From assembly GCA_964030785.1 (NCBI GenBank), contig OZ034979.1, positions 40,803,484-40,867,483 on the forward strand: a DNA stretch of 64,000 nucleotides, written 5' to 3'. The notes under the pieces are model-generated. The model ran no database searches, was not told the DNA's origin, and was given only the letters and a program-made list of their open reading frames with translations. Source of the stretch: Siderastrea siderea. Its lineage: Eukaryota; Cnidaria; Anthozoa; Scleractinia; Rhizangiidae. The position numbers and the translations under genes are program-made. Below are positions 25,101 to 39,600 of this stretch, piece by piece (the stretch's first letter is position 1; each line of letters opens with the position of its first letter).

Positions 25101-28100
25101 TCATTCCCAGAGTCAGTTATGCAGTCAATTAAGGTGTGCTAACTTTTGAGTCTGTTGATAAATCCTATGGTGAGAATATTCAAATGAAACCTCTTCAGCA
25201 GTACTTTCACAAGGTACTATTTAGGCACTCTTGGGAGTAAAAGGGGTAAATCCTTCAGCTTGACCATTCAACTTCACTGCTACTTTAAGGTTTGATTTAC
25301 ATTTTCTCGAGACGAAATCGGTAATTTTGCCTAGACTCGATCTTGGACGCATAGCAGAGACAAGCGGACTGAGAGGAAAAAGCTGGAGACAAGAGGCACG
25401 AGAGTGCTTTCACGAGGGTGAAAACTTTAGCCCATGTAATGAGCTTTGTCAGACATACACTTATGTTTTCTGCAAACAATAACAAAATAATTTGGCCCAG
25501 CGCCTTGGAATCGCATATTTTTGGTTAAATCCGGTCTCAATCAAGCAAGCCGGAAATCTTATTAGTGTCGATTTTTAAAAAGCTACATAAAAATGGTTCC
25601 TTCAAGAGCCTAACTCCAAAGCCAAATTTATCAGTTTTCTTTGGCCCTGTTTCAGATTCGCTGCAGCGTAACTTTGTGAAACGCTCTAAGGATAAAAGTC
25701 TTGGAAACACTAATAGCAACATGGTCCCCTCTCCCCAATTCCTGTGTTAGCCAATGTTGGTCACTTCATTGTCAGGATTGGATGTGGTGGTGCTATAATG
25801 GCTTCTGTCCTCTATTGCGTTTCCTAGCTATGCTCAGCAGCTAACTTAGAATAACAAAGATAACGGATGGCCAGTTTTATATAACAAAGAAAACACGAAA
25901 CTGCCCCTTTGAACGATACTACCACACCGAAACAAACGTCACAAACATTTCTTCTCGCCTGAAAATAGCAAAAGACGATCTTAACTATTTGACTAACTCT
26001 AACCTACCAATCACGTCCGTGTTTTTGCCAGAGAAAATTTCTTTCAAGTGCACATAAATTTAGACCTTCCAGTGGCAAATATTTCCGCTTTCAGGATGAT
26101 TCTCAATGATAGCAAAACAAATCCTGGTAGGAACTACAAAAATCCTATTTGTATGATCCGATGAAGGGTGGTGATTGAGAGGTATCTAACTACTGGCTCT
26201 GCCTACTCACAACCCTTTAGGCTTAAATTTCTCACAGACGTCCAACATTAATATGCAAGGACCTACTGCTATAAATTGCTGTCCTCGTATTTTTGAAGAA
26301 GCAACTTAACCATAAAGAAGAGCTCGTAGCCCTGTACTTATTTATGTCTTTAAGGACTATTTTTACTAAGAACAGTTGAGCCCTGGTCGCGTCTTCGTCG
26401 CGTCTTGTCTAAGGCGCGTCTTTACTGTGCTAGTCACGTCTTAACTTAGACACGGCTAACACGAGACTACGTAGAACAGTTGAGCCCTGGTCGCGTCTCA
26501 GTCGCGTCTTTACTGTGCTAGTCACGTCTTAACTTAGACACGGCTAACATGAGACTAGAACGGCAATTTTTACGAGCATTTCGCATCTTATTTCAGACGC
26601 GGGAAAATAGGTGAGCTGTGTTGTACAAGGTGTTTCTAACGACAGAACCATTTTGTTAAAAACCAAAATTGTAAATGTTCAAATGTACAAGGTGGTTATA
26701 GCTTCTAAATCTTTGTGTAGTACTATACAAAGTTTTTCTAGGTTTTGAATCTTTGGTAGAAAATATGACGAGTGGTCCTTAAAATTAGTTATCAAGACGT
26801 TTCTAGTTGTGATGCTTTCCATTTTTTGACTTTTCCCAAGTGAAAATTTTAGAGAATTTGTGAAATATGCAATATAGACGAAAACTGACACCGTAATAAA
26901 CTCGCAGACTAAGTAAGAATGGAATATGGGTTTATTACTTGCGTCATATTCACTGCACGATGTGAATAACGAAACATTCCAGTCGTTAGCGATACTTACA
27001 ATCACCGGAAAGAGAAAATATTTTCGATGATATATTTATACAATTTCCGGAAGGAGAAAATATTCTCGATCATGTTTTCGTTCGCCGCACATCACCTATA
27101 AGCGAGGCAAAGTCAGCAAAACAGAGAACTCCACAAATTCTATGTACCGGATCTAAACTCGAGACGATCGTCGGACAATTGCCGCCGGGAAGGTCAACAC
27201 GCTTTTTGCGCGCCTGCTATTTTGTTTACAGAAATAACAATTGCGAAAACAATCAATAACGGATTTGGGCGATGCATTTAACAGACTAAGCAAGGATTTG
27301 CGGTAGGGTAGCTATGCAAGGTATTGCTATACACATTCGACAATTGACCATAAAATATCCGCAGTTGAGTAGTGATAACATTTTCTGAGACGTGTTCACA
27401 AAATGCTTCTGTCAACATCACGTACAAATAAAACAAGTGCATGCCCCTCTACACACAATCTGTTGTTAACCTTTTGTTGCTTGCTTACAAATGGCAAATC
27501 GCAATTACATTGCGAACACTTCTAGCAGTTTTCAAAAGTTAGAGAACCACTTCGTACAACATAATAAAGAGAACCACAAGAAAGTACTGCTCAGTGGGAC
27601 AGTAGCTTTCATTTGAATTGTCACAGTTAAAAATTGCATTCCCAGATTCAAAAGTTAGAGAACTACCTTCTACAACATAAAGAGAATCACAAGAAAGTAT
27701 TTCTCAGTAGCTTTCACTTGAGTAGTCACACTATGGGACTTCATCCACAGATTAAAACGTTTTATTTAAGTTTCAAGCACCTCATACTATATTAAACCAC
27801 CTCATTACTGAACCACCTCAGATCATATTTAACTGTCAGCATCACAGAAAATACTCCTCGATAGCTTTTATTTGAATGGTCACACTTTAGGATTTCAAGA
27901 AGAACATACCATTGTTCATGGTTTGACTGTAGCAATAAGTGGCTTAAAATACTTAGCTTGTTCAGGTCAAATGTCTATAAACGCTTAGTACACAGTGACT
28001 TTTCAAGAATGTCATTAATAAACCACATTGTTGTGGTAATTTTTTTACGTCCCACGCACAAGTTTGTTTGATAACATTTGTGTTTTTGAACATATGAATA

Positions 28101-31100
28101 AAACTTTAGTGTCCGAAGTTTTTCTGTTTAAATAAAAGCTGTTAATAGGTCGATGTTATGTTAAAGGTTGTTGTACAACACGATGTGTGAAAAGGTTATA
28201 TCCATCCGGCAATTTTACTCGATGATTGCATTCCTGTGGAACACGGTTATCATGATGTACAAGGTTGTTTTTGCTTGTGACTCGGTGCATGAGTGAAAGC
28301 CTGAAGTGTGTCCATTCAAATGAAAACCGTTCTTCCGGTTCTGGTTATTTTTCTAGAAATGGTGGCTTTACGTTCCGCTCTGGATTCAGCCCAAGAGTGC
28401 GACAACTGTCATGAAGCTAAACCAAATTGTTACCGCTAACACGAAAGCTAATAAGCCAACATGTGTGGTTTTGTCCTTTCCTTGTGAATTGCCTCCTTAA
28501 TACTGTACACGAGCACGCAAGAGGGCATACATGGAATGGTGTCACACTTTTAAGTCATACAATATGTATAAACTTTAAATTCAGAGGATGAAATCCTAAG
28601 CTATGACCACTCAAGTAAAAAGCTATTAAGCAGTTCATTTCTTTGGTGCTGTTTAGCATATACAAGGCCGGTGGTTCTAAGTTTTGAGTCTGTGGATAAA
28701 ATACTGAAAGCTATCGGGCAGCTTTCCGGTAGTGCTTTTTATTATGCTGTACAAGGTGGTTTTATCTTTAAGTCTGTGGATGAAATCCTAAATTGTGACC
28801 ATTCAAATGAAAGCTACTGAGCATTACTTTCCTATAAAGCTCCGTTTTCAAGTCACCCACGAAGAAATTTCACAAAATTTGTTTCTAGGAGATCAGTGGT
28901 TTAAAAACACAAAAGAAGACCTACGCTTCAAACTGCCAGTGTATCCTTCTGTCGGGCCTCTTGGACTGTCTTGGAAGTTTGTGTAACCGGGCTTGTTGTA
29001 ATCTACAATGAAGCGGATTGTAAAGATTTCAGTCAGTGAATAATGTACTTATAAAAGGCAAACTTCGCAACCATTAATATACTTAACACATCATGTCTTG
29101 TTAAAAATGCACTACAGTTAAACCCTTCCACATGGAAATACCGAACGCAGCCAGTGGATACTTATCCTATAACGGCTTCCCTGTGCGAAGTTACGTTCTG
29201 AGTTTTAACTGTATTTTCTGTTGACAAACTCTTCCAGCGTAAGGCAAAAAAGGTCGAATACCACGCGTACTCAACGAATACTAATCCTATAACGGTGTAC
29301 GCCAAGCTATGCGTTACGCTGTGTAATGGTTTGGGGTAACTTTTCTGGCAGACACAATGGCTGATAAAATGAACGAGCGAGACACTAATCAAAGCGAAGT
29401 TTAGTTTACACAGAGTGAAAAATAGGGCATGATAGCGATCTTTTAGACTGGCGTACTCAAGATCTCGATATCCTCACTTGCTCTCAAGCTTACTTGAGCA
29501 ATGTAAATACACAACATTCCCCGCGTCATCGCGGGTGAACTGGCCGTATTCACGGAATCGTGTTCAAAGCAAAACAACAGCAAAGAAACTACACTTACAG
29601 TACGGTGGAGTGTTAACACGTACTCCGTTTCGGTCGAAGCGCAACGGATGAAGAACGTCCATACGTGAACATTAATAAACTCACCACCGAAAAAACAGAC
29701 GCGCTGCACTCTAGAGGCGTAAAAAAATACCGCCAATCCTTGTCCCGGTAACTTGATCTTGGAAACGATTCCAAGAATTTATTATTCGCGATGAAGACAG
29801 ACTCACAGCGCGGTGGCCACTTATGAATGCGTGAAATAAAATATGTTGCCATAAAAAGTGAAAAGGGCACACGAGCTGAGATTTCCGTAAGCTGAAATTT
29901 CCGTATACTCACTTCCCGTTCCGAGTTCCGAAAAAAAGTCGAACCCTTTCACTTGCAATAGTAAAGTAAAAAATTTAAAGCTAACAAAAAAATCTCAAAT
30001 TTCTTTTCCAAATATAATGAAAAACAAATCACACCACACGAAAGTACCGTTCAATAACTTTCAATTGAATGGTCATCCTTTAGGATTTCGTCCACAGATT
30101 CAAACGTTAAGATCAGTCAAGACCACATAACACGGAAAGTGGTTCGACCCTGAAGCAAAATGACGCCAACACACGCATATACCTTACCATTGCCTTCTAG
30201 GACAGGCCATCGTTTTGCACACTTTCCCACGCCGAAATCATCAATTTCCTTATACCAATAAACCTAATACCGTCGCCATTAGAAAATAATCTAATATTGA
30301 TTCTCTATGACCACCATACAACTTCAGTAATCAGCATACGAGTGTAATGGCTTTGACAGACATAAACCTTTACCCCGCCAAGTAACGTGAAAATGAAAAC
30401 AGCGGAAGGAATTGTCAAGGTTGCCTGACTGGTCCATGAGTAATCAGTAAACATTTGGAACATTTAGAGCAGCGTCTAAAACACTTTACATAGCGTATAA
30501 CAGTGCGTTTTTGTGAACAGACAACCCTGATCGAAATGTATCCATTACTAAACACAAACAGACACAAAAATGTTTTAAGTACACGACCTGTAGCGCCGAA
30601 CAGTTGCAAGCTAAGCGATCGTATTCTTGTCTCCTCCAGTTTAGTTACTGTTTGCGGTGAGAACAGCTTTCCTTTAGCTTTGCACTCCAAGACGAATCCG
30701 TTGACATAAGCTTCGTCAACAACAGAAGCTCCGTTAAAAGCCAACAAACACTTGAGTTGAAATCGGCGCAGACAATCCCCGTTTTCTGGCACGAATCTCC
30801 GGGCGAACTTCGACAGCGCCTAGCGCCCGACAATGAACGATTGATGTCGTTTTGAAATTCAACGCCTGGGTTTTTCAACAAGGAAAACACAGAGGAGATG
30901 ATTATATAAATTATCTCTCGCTTCAAACATGGGTCACGCGAGATCAAAACGCAGAAGAAGCGTGGACGGTCAAGGGGAGCAGTCGAATTCAGCCAAATTC
31001 ATCGGTGAAGTGTAATGAGAACACGGAATAGCAATCGTTCGAGTCCCGACTTACACAAATAAAAAATAACATGACAGCATGGAAATGTCTGGCTTTATCG

Positions 31101-33612
31101 ATCGATTTTTTGACACGTGGAATTGCAAGTTTTACTCAAAAAACTCGACAGAATGAAAGGTATAATAATCTTAGAAATGCTGATAAAAAAAACAAAAGAT
31201 TTGAAGATAAGGGTTTTAAATGCTTCATGACTTGACGCTAATCCTTCACGTTCGGAATCAAACCTCAATCATGAAATGTGGTTCTAGAATCTTACTTTGT
31301 GGATAAATTCTTTAAAAGTGGCCACTCAAATGAAAGGCATAAGGGAGGAGTACTTTCGCGTGGTGTTGTTCAAGTTTTAGTTTTTCCAGAAAACATCTTG
31401 AAAAGCGTGGAACATCTCAACTTTGTCACTTAGAAGCTAAAGAGTGAATTAATTACACTATTACAGGTAGGATGGTCTGTAGTTAGATCTAACAAATTCT
31501 TCTTCAGAAACAAGCTGAGAATTTGGAACATCAAAAAGCGATGTTTAGAGCTATGACCTTCGAAGGAAAAATTTCGAAAATGTTGTATGCGAGCACGTCT
31601 TCACGAGAACAGACCGTGAAATGGATGGTATGGGGAATAAAGTGGAAAACAAAAGAACCAAATGTACTCCACACTAGAAAGACATTTGATCCTAAAGGCG
31701 TATACACAGATCAGAAACATTTCCTGTTATTAATGATGACAAAATTCTACAAATATTTGTCCTTGAGTGCTGGATGTGCACGCAAAAAGTCAACAAATAA
31801 ACTAGAGAGCAAACAAACGGGGTCGAGCTTGTAAAAATCGAAAAAATACTACTTCAATTTAATACTATGATCCAGTATTAGCAATCCCCGTGTAACTGCT
31901 CTCACACAAATTGATCCAATCACGCTGAACCACACAAAAAAACAATGATTTTAGAACATTTTTAAGTCAAATTTTGATACAAATTGTTCTCAACTCTAAC
32001 TTTTAAGGGCGCCGGCTTGCTTCTAGAACTAGAATGTCGTGAAACAAGTAGGAGAAGTAACAGTAGCTTTCATTTGAATGGTCACACTTGAGATTTCACC
32101 ACAGACTCGAAAGGTGCATAATAAAGAGTAGTGTACTTCTCATCTGCTTTCATTTTTTAAAGGCCACTCTATACAATTTCATACACAGACTCCCAAGAGT
32201 AGAACCTCGTTCAACACAACACAAAGCATCACAGAACTCTGGAAAGTATTGCCTGCTCAGTAGCTTTTATTTGAATGGTCACACTTAAAAAACTTAGGGA
32301 TTTCGTTTTAAGTCTCAAACTTTAGAACTGGGAATCGGCAATCCGTTCCAATGTTCTTCAATTTCCGCCACCCACTCTCATTTAAACGACTTAACAATGT
32401 TGCTTGTTCGATTTTCTATTGACTTCGTCCTTTATTTTGACGCTTCAATTACGTTTGTGACAGAATTTCTTAAAATAGCGTGACCTTTGTGTAGTGAAGT
32501 TAACTGTGGGCGGGAAGCTTATATCGCTTGGATATCAGATTCCAAAGTAGGTGTTTACAACGTTAGGTAACGTAACGTAACATAAATTCACCACCTTCAA
32601 GCCATTCCGAAACTACAACAACAGTTCACTTATTTGGTAACTACGAAAACTAAAATCAAGCTTTAAAAAACAGTAATAAATATTTACAAATTTTCTTTGA
32701 GCTACCTTACGAAAGGGTTTCGTCACCAGCTTTTGTCTGAATAATCGGTAAATTTCCTATCTCGTCTTAGTACAGACGCAAAAAGGTAGTATGACGCAGC
32801 TCTTACAAGCTCTTTTCTGATAGGCTCGAAAGCCCATCACAATCAAAATGGCGGACAGCGTGTTCCACAGCATAACCAACCGGGAACTATTAATAACAAA
32901 GGAAAGTGCTGTTCAGTAGCTCTCAGTCTTTATAATTAATCCACAGACTCAAAAATGCGATCTGCCTAATCACCAAACAATAAAACTCCGTCAAAGAATA
33001 GTGCAACTGTAGTAAAGGACAACTTTCACCATTTCATTCTTCCACTTAAGGAAAACAAAGGAAATCCTGTAAAATATACTAACTTTAACTGTCTAACTGA
33101 AAAGGAAGAAGGTAGGCAGATTCAAAACGTCATTAGACCAACCAAAGACCTTTCGTGTGCACAAACCTGTCGACAACAAAGTGCGTTGGCGTGTATTTGG
33201 CAAAATGGGAACGGAAAAATGTTGTTTGCGCAGTTTGTTAACCTTGTCTCGAATAAGAATGTTTCGTGCTTCGGCGAATTTATGGCTCTGAACGGAAACC
33301 TCAATGATATGCCGACCAACAGAACACAAAACGACTTTGATGTTCATGGATATTCGAAACAAGTTTGATAATATGAATACCTTAGCTAAGCGAATCTGTT
33401 TTCGAAGAAAAAAATGAATTTTTCACCATTTAGTTTTTGGCAAATATAAAAAGCCTACATCGGGATTGGCCTTCCCGTAGCTCACTAGTAAGCTTTAGTA
33501 GCACGTATTTGGGTTCGACTTCTATGAGAACTTGGCTGTTTTTTTTTTCCTTTTTTTTTTCCGTCCCTGAAATGTAGTTTACCCGCTAACAAGACTGCTA
33601 ACAGGGTGGGGT

Positions 33613-33644
<32 letters not shown>

Positions 33645-36600
33645 CCGGGAAGTGAAACCAAAAACTTTGAATTTATCAACTGAGTTGATACGGTAAATTG
33701 GCCACCGTAGAGAAATTGAAAGCTCACGTTTCGCCGGAGCGTTAGCCCTTCGTCAGAGTGCCCTTAAGATTACTTTATCATAATGGAAGTTCCTATTAAT
33801 AAGGATTAGAATCTAATTCTCTAATGAAGGAAGGAAAAGAAGCAAATGCTCTGAAGAGATAAGCAGTATTATTAAAGGTGGGAGGAGCGGAAACAGGCTG
33901 AGACCTGACTTGGAACTAGGGTGAAAATCAAGTTTATAATTAGTCAAAAGCTATTACCAAAAGTGTCACAAATATGTGACACGCGTTTGCATAAATCACT
34001 ATGCCTTATAAACAGTGTATGTACAAGCTGTAGAAGACTTGACTGTATAACGTTCTCGCAAACCTACTTTGTTTGCCGAAAACAACTCCTTCAAACGTTT
34101 ATTTTGTTGCTAAGGCAGTAACTAGATTGTTATAAATTAAAATTACGTTTTAATGTTATGAATAGGCCAGTGAACCTAGAATTATGGACATGGAAACAGA
34201 AACGATAAAAAAGAGAGTTTACCAAAAGGAACTATAAAGGAAATCTGCTCTGCTATACAAATCTGCTGTTTCACGATAGTCCGTCTCCAAAAGAGAAAAA
34301 AAATTAAAAAAGAAAGGAGATACCCTATAATGTTCAGCTACCTCACATAAACGGAAAAGGTGTGAATATTGTTGGCAATCTTATCTGGCAATTTAAGAAT
34401 AGTACGCATCTTCAAGATAAATTGTTCAAACCAAGTCCTCTAGTACCATACAATACATCGACAAAGAGTACGTCCCGTTATCTTCAAAGGAAATCTGTCA
34501 ATGTGACGGCGGAAACAAACAGTACTTCCCATTACTCCCATTACTTTTAAAGGAATTCTCATTGTCAATGTGTCAAATTTGATGCCTTCAAACCATGCTT
34601 CACACATTCTTGGTTTCAATGTTATCCTACGTTATCCGAACGTCAGCTGAGGTGTCTTCTAAACATTACCGAAAGACTTCCGAAAAGCATCCGAACTCTT
34701 TCGAAAATCACCCGAGGTCTTCCGAATACTATCAAAGATCGCCCGAAGATATCCAAAGGTATGTTTTCTAAGCTAAGTGAGAATTAAAGCTCTTAAAGGG
34801 ACACTGTCACCAATATCTGGATAACTTTGAAAAGCAAAGGGAGATATTCTAATCAGCGGAAATCCAAAAATACTGGTTGAATTTCATTTAAAATTACTCT
34901 ACAAGTTCTCTAAGGCTATAATTGAGTGTGTTTTGTCGCGGATCGCTAGGATGGATATGGTTGCAACTTGAAAACATCAGGCTGATGTTTTCAAGTTTTT
35001 CCTTTGTTTCATGGAAAAATCGCCAGTAAATGACTATGGTTTGTTCTTCCTTTGAGAAAATCATTTGATTTCCTTTTCTTGACATTCTAGGAGCATTCTG
35101 TGTACGGGAAAAAAGCATTTAATTTACATTTCAGCACATTTTTCACCCCAAAACGTAAAAATCCCCGTGACAGTGTCCCTTTAACATGTGTTCCTCTATA
35201 TATTTAGCTCTGCGCTGACAACTGAGGAGTCTACCGGACCTACAGACAAAATTTTTTTCTGTAAATCACGTATCAAATTTTATGGTATGCTGCTGAAAAA
35301 ATTGCGCTTCTGCTACATAGTTGTATGACTACTTCTTAGCCAATGGTCGCTAGTTTAACATCCAATTTCTGAATTGTTACAACAGAAAAACCTCTTTTCC
35401 ACAAATATTCGTTTTAATGTTTTAAAATACAGTGTAATCAGTTTTAATGTTGTGCAATTTTGACCATTTTCTCGTGCTTTTCCGCCTTTTTACCTTTCAT
35501 TCGCAGATTCCGTTCTACTCCCACGCTATTATCAGTAAAGTACTGATTCAAGGTTATCAAAATGAACCGATAACCTTGGAACCACTACCAGAAATTAATT
35601 AAACCTATAGTATAATATTCACGCTCACGTTCAAGCTGAAAAAATGCAGAAAAAATTGAAACACAAACAGCACAATAATAAAGTACTCCTCAGTAGCTTT
35701 CATTTGAATGGTCACACTTTAGGATTTTATCCACAGTCTAAAAAGTTAGAACCACCTTGTATAGTATTACAAACAGCACCACAAGAAAGTACTGCTCAGT
35801 AGCTTTCACTTGAATGGTCACACATGAGGAATTCATCCACAGACTCAAACGTTAGAGCCACCTTGTGGAGCACAATAAACACGGCCACAGAAAAGTATTG
35901 CTCGGTAGGTTTTTTTTTGTAATGAATGATTACACTTAAGGATTTTGCCCACAAACTCAAACGTTAGAGTAACAGGTAGCACCAGACTCAACTGTTCAGA
36001 ACAAGTGTACAACAAAAGTAAAGTACTGCTCTGTAGCTTTAATTGAACAGTAAAACTGTCAGATTTTGTTCATACTCAAAATTTAAAACCACCTTGGGCA
36101 GCAAACCAAACTTCATGTCATAAAATTAATGAAATTAACTTGTACGTGAGCGTGTTTCATCCACAGAGGCTAGTACATTACATCGTTAAAAATGTGACTC
36201 TGGGAGTCAAAGAATTTAGAGAAAAGAAACCAAATTGTGATTCTACCATTTATTTTTTCTAAGGTATCAGTAATTATAGGTCAGAGATTATATTTAAGTG
36301 TTCCCCAACACACGACAATTGGACTACATTTATCAACAGATAGACACATGCCCAGGTACTGAACTTAAGTTTCATACTTTCCTTTGCCTATCGCGACATA
36401 AAAACATAATCCATGGACCGGCTGTTATCAGGAGAACTATCGGTTTCAAGATATGAGATGACCAACCTTAAATTCTAAAATTTCAAACGATATTAATGCC
36501 ACTTAATTAAACAAAAAACAGAAACCTCATTACCGCAGGATATATTACGTAACACAGGTTTTTCAAAACATGTCATGCACTATAAATCAAGAGTCGCCGA

Positions 36601-39600
36601 TCCGATTCTAATTTTCCTCCCGACTAACATGTGCAGGAATTACTTATTTTTCAGATGTTTTGGAGAGAAGCTGCCCGGAAAAGGGAGCTAAATAGAGGGA
36701 CTGATAGAGCAATATTGTACTTCCTTGAATAACATAAGCGTCCAGAGCGTTAATTTCAAATGCCAATCATTTCCATTTCCAACTTCAGTTAATCAACTTT
36801 GATTAAAGTTAATTAATTGTATTTAAAAATGGACATAAGAGAACGATTCACCTATCCTTAGATTTCATGACACTGAAATCTTTAATCTTTACTTTAACCT
36901 TTAGTCAAAAATAACGTACTCCTCAAAACAAAAAATATGCAAGGAGGGACAACCACACAAAGTGAAAAATACAATTACGAAATTGAATTTTAAAAATTTC
37001 ATGGTGTTCATAGTGTGCAATCGGGTAGATCCCTACTTGAAAGAAATAGAGTAATGTATTTGAATGCAACTGAGTACACAAATAAATAAACAAATAAACA
37101 AATCAATCAATCAATCAATAATAAATAAACAAATGCAACAAGACATTGATCGTTTCTTATGACAAATCTCACTGAAATAAAAGCTTCAGAGCAGCGCTCT
37201 AAACAACATAAAATTTATGATTTTTTTTAAATGTGAACTTGGCCTTACAGGAAAATAATTTATAGTCACTTTTATCCATGCTTTATTCCGACACTCAAGA
37301 CAAAATAAAGCTGTACAGCACAAAGTGCCTCTAGAATGTACAAATACACATTCCAACTGAATAATAAATGAATAAAATTAAGGAAAAGAATATTTCACGG
37401 ATACTCTCTAGACTCCGAGTCAAAAACAATCTCAACGGGACCCTATTTCGGACGGCATCCTAGAGGAAAGCTTCCGATCACACAGCGAGATTGCAGACGC
37501 TTGATGTAAATTTCCATCTTACAAACGATTTTCCGAAGTAAACAAACATCAATTAAGTGCCTTGAGTTGATTGAGGCTATCAGTTCAAGCCTACAACACC
37601 TCGGTAGCATAGGCGATGTTCATTTTTCAACAATTTATAAATACGAATACAATTAGCCAAGGATGAAGAGAAATTCAATTAACTCAATAATTTGCTTTCC
37701 AGCTAATCAAGAAGCGACCAAAATCACTTTGACTCGTAAATCTGTTAGCCTTCCCTAATTCATTCACCACTTAATACTAATTCACGGTGTTTACAACACA
37801 GAATCGTTTGAGCAATGAATATCGAATAAACTTAACACTTAGTTAACCACGATGTTTGTGACTCAATGAGTTTATAACAGGGTATCGTTTACAGGATGGA
37901 GAATTACGTAGCAAAACGGCACTTTCAAGGCTAGAAGAGGAATAGACAAAATATTTCCTACCAGTAAGTTAAATTCCCTGAATATACGAAGGTTTGTCGG
38001 ATAAATCAAAAACTGTCTGTTTGCTGCAGACTTTGAAGTCGACAAGCACAGGTTGTTGCCTGAGGTGAAGTCGTGAGTTCAGCAACGGTTTTCAAGTGAC
38101 GATATTTAACGATGATTAGCGATATTTCACCTGCAAGACGAGCTACAAACACGCAAAGATCGTGTCTCTGGTGAAATACCGTATGTAATGAATGCACTAG
38201 AGTGGGCAGCTAATTAAATAACAATGCACAAGTATGTGATAACTGGAGGTATCGTCCCTGGAGGGTCATTATCATAAGTAATCAAAAATGCCGTCGACCT
38301 TAGCGGTAAATAACTGCAGCAGTTCTGACTGCAGGCAAAAATTAACACCTGCTTGGCTTTAGCAGTAAATAACTCGGCAAGATATCAGTATTATTTCAGT
38401 AAACAAACTAGGTTATCGTGCACAATGCAGTCCCGTATCGCATGCTAATGGAGGGAATAAGCGATGATATCGAGTTCACACGAAATGATTAGAGTGTTAA
38501 TAACAACATAAACACCAATGTAATAGGTCACGAATCATCAATTGATGATTTATGGCTTTCAAGAGCAGCCTTTTAAAACAAATAACCACGAAAAAGCCTA
38601 CATTTGAAAAACATACTCGCACAAAACTGAACATGCAGAACGACAGATAAGATAAAGCATATTATTATCTCAAGAGCACAGGAAACCATTATATCAATTC
38701 CTAATTACCCTTTAAGCCGAAGGGTCAACATCCAAATTCTTCCCCCTGGACTCCACACATTCCTTAACGCAAGGGTTAGGAGATTTTGGTTAAAAATCAA
38801 GAAAGTTCTACTTGGCGACCCTTTCTTTGAATTTTGGTTCGTGCGATTTGCGCGTTTAATGAAAGATTTGCACAACGAGAGGGAATTAGATGCTGGTCGC
38901 CGTTTTGTGAAAATGAATACAGTAATAACGATATTCATATTTTGTTGGGTGACAAATAGCCAAAATAAAATTTGTATTGACATAAACAAGAAAATAAATT
39001 AATTATCCCCCACACAAAAACAGAAACAAGCACATTGCAGCTAAAGCGAAAAGTTTATAAAAGATGGTATTTATCAGTACTATTGTCTTCCTCGTGCAAG
39101 AAAGCAATTGTGCATTTAAATATCAGTTGTATATTAAGAATTTTTTTCGTTGCTGATGCCCAGGAAAATAAAGCATTTCTGCTTGTTTTGATCTCAAAGA
39201 CTCACCGGGAAGAATATCTTAATGTTTTTGTTTAACAAAAAGACCGCTTATGGTTTATTTAGTTACGACCGTAAAGGTGTTTGCTTTTCAAAACCGCGTT
39301 TGTCAACTTCAATTGAATACGTACACAAACCGGAATTCTAATTAGCGAGGGTTCACCTTCAGCTTATGTACCTTTTGTGCAATAAATAGCCGTATCAACT
39401 TAAAGCTCCAGTCAGTACAAGCGATAAACGAGACTCTGGGGTGAATCTGAAGGAATGGTAGTGAAAACACAAGAACAGAATGTAGAACACACGACGGGAA
39501 GATTACGATCGAATATTCTTTTCTTCTTTCCGTTTCAAGCAGGGAAAGCTCAATGGAAGCTCACAAAGAGAAAGGCCAAAATAGCTCTCACGGCCAAGAA

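Noticed and set aside
30415..30947. Two overlapping minus-strand frames (125 and 100 codons) as alternative tensin first exons
   Set aside because: No tensin motif, no convincing donor in phase with exon 19, and composition is not clearly coding. Kept only as a region to test for a promoter.
31523..31834. Plus-strand frame of 103 codons in the giant intron
   Set aside because: No recognisable motif, low-complexity Lys-rich sequence, and no supporting splice signals.
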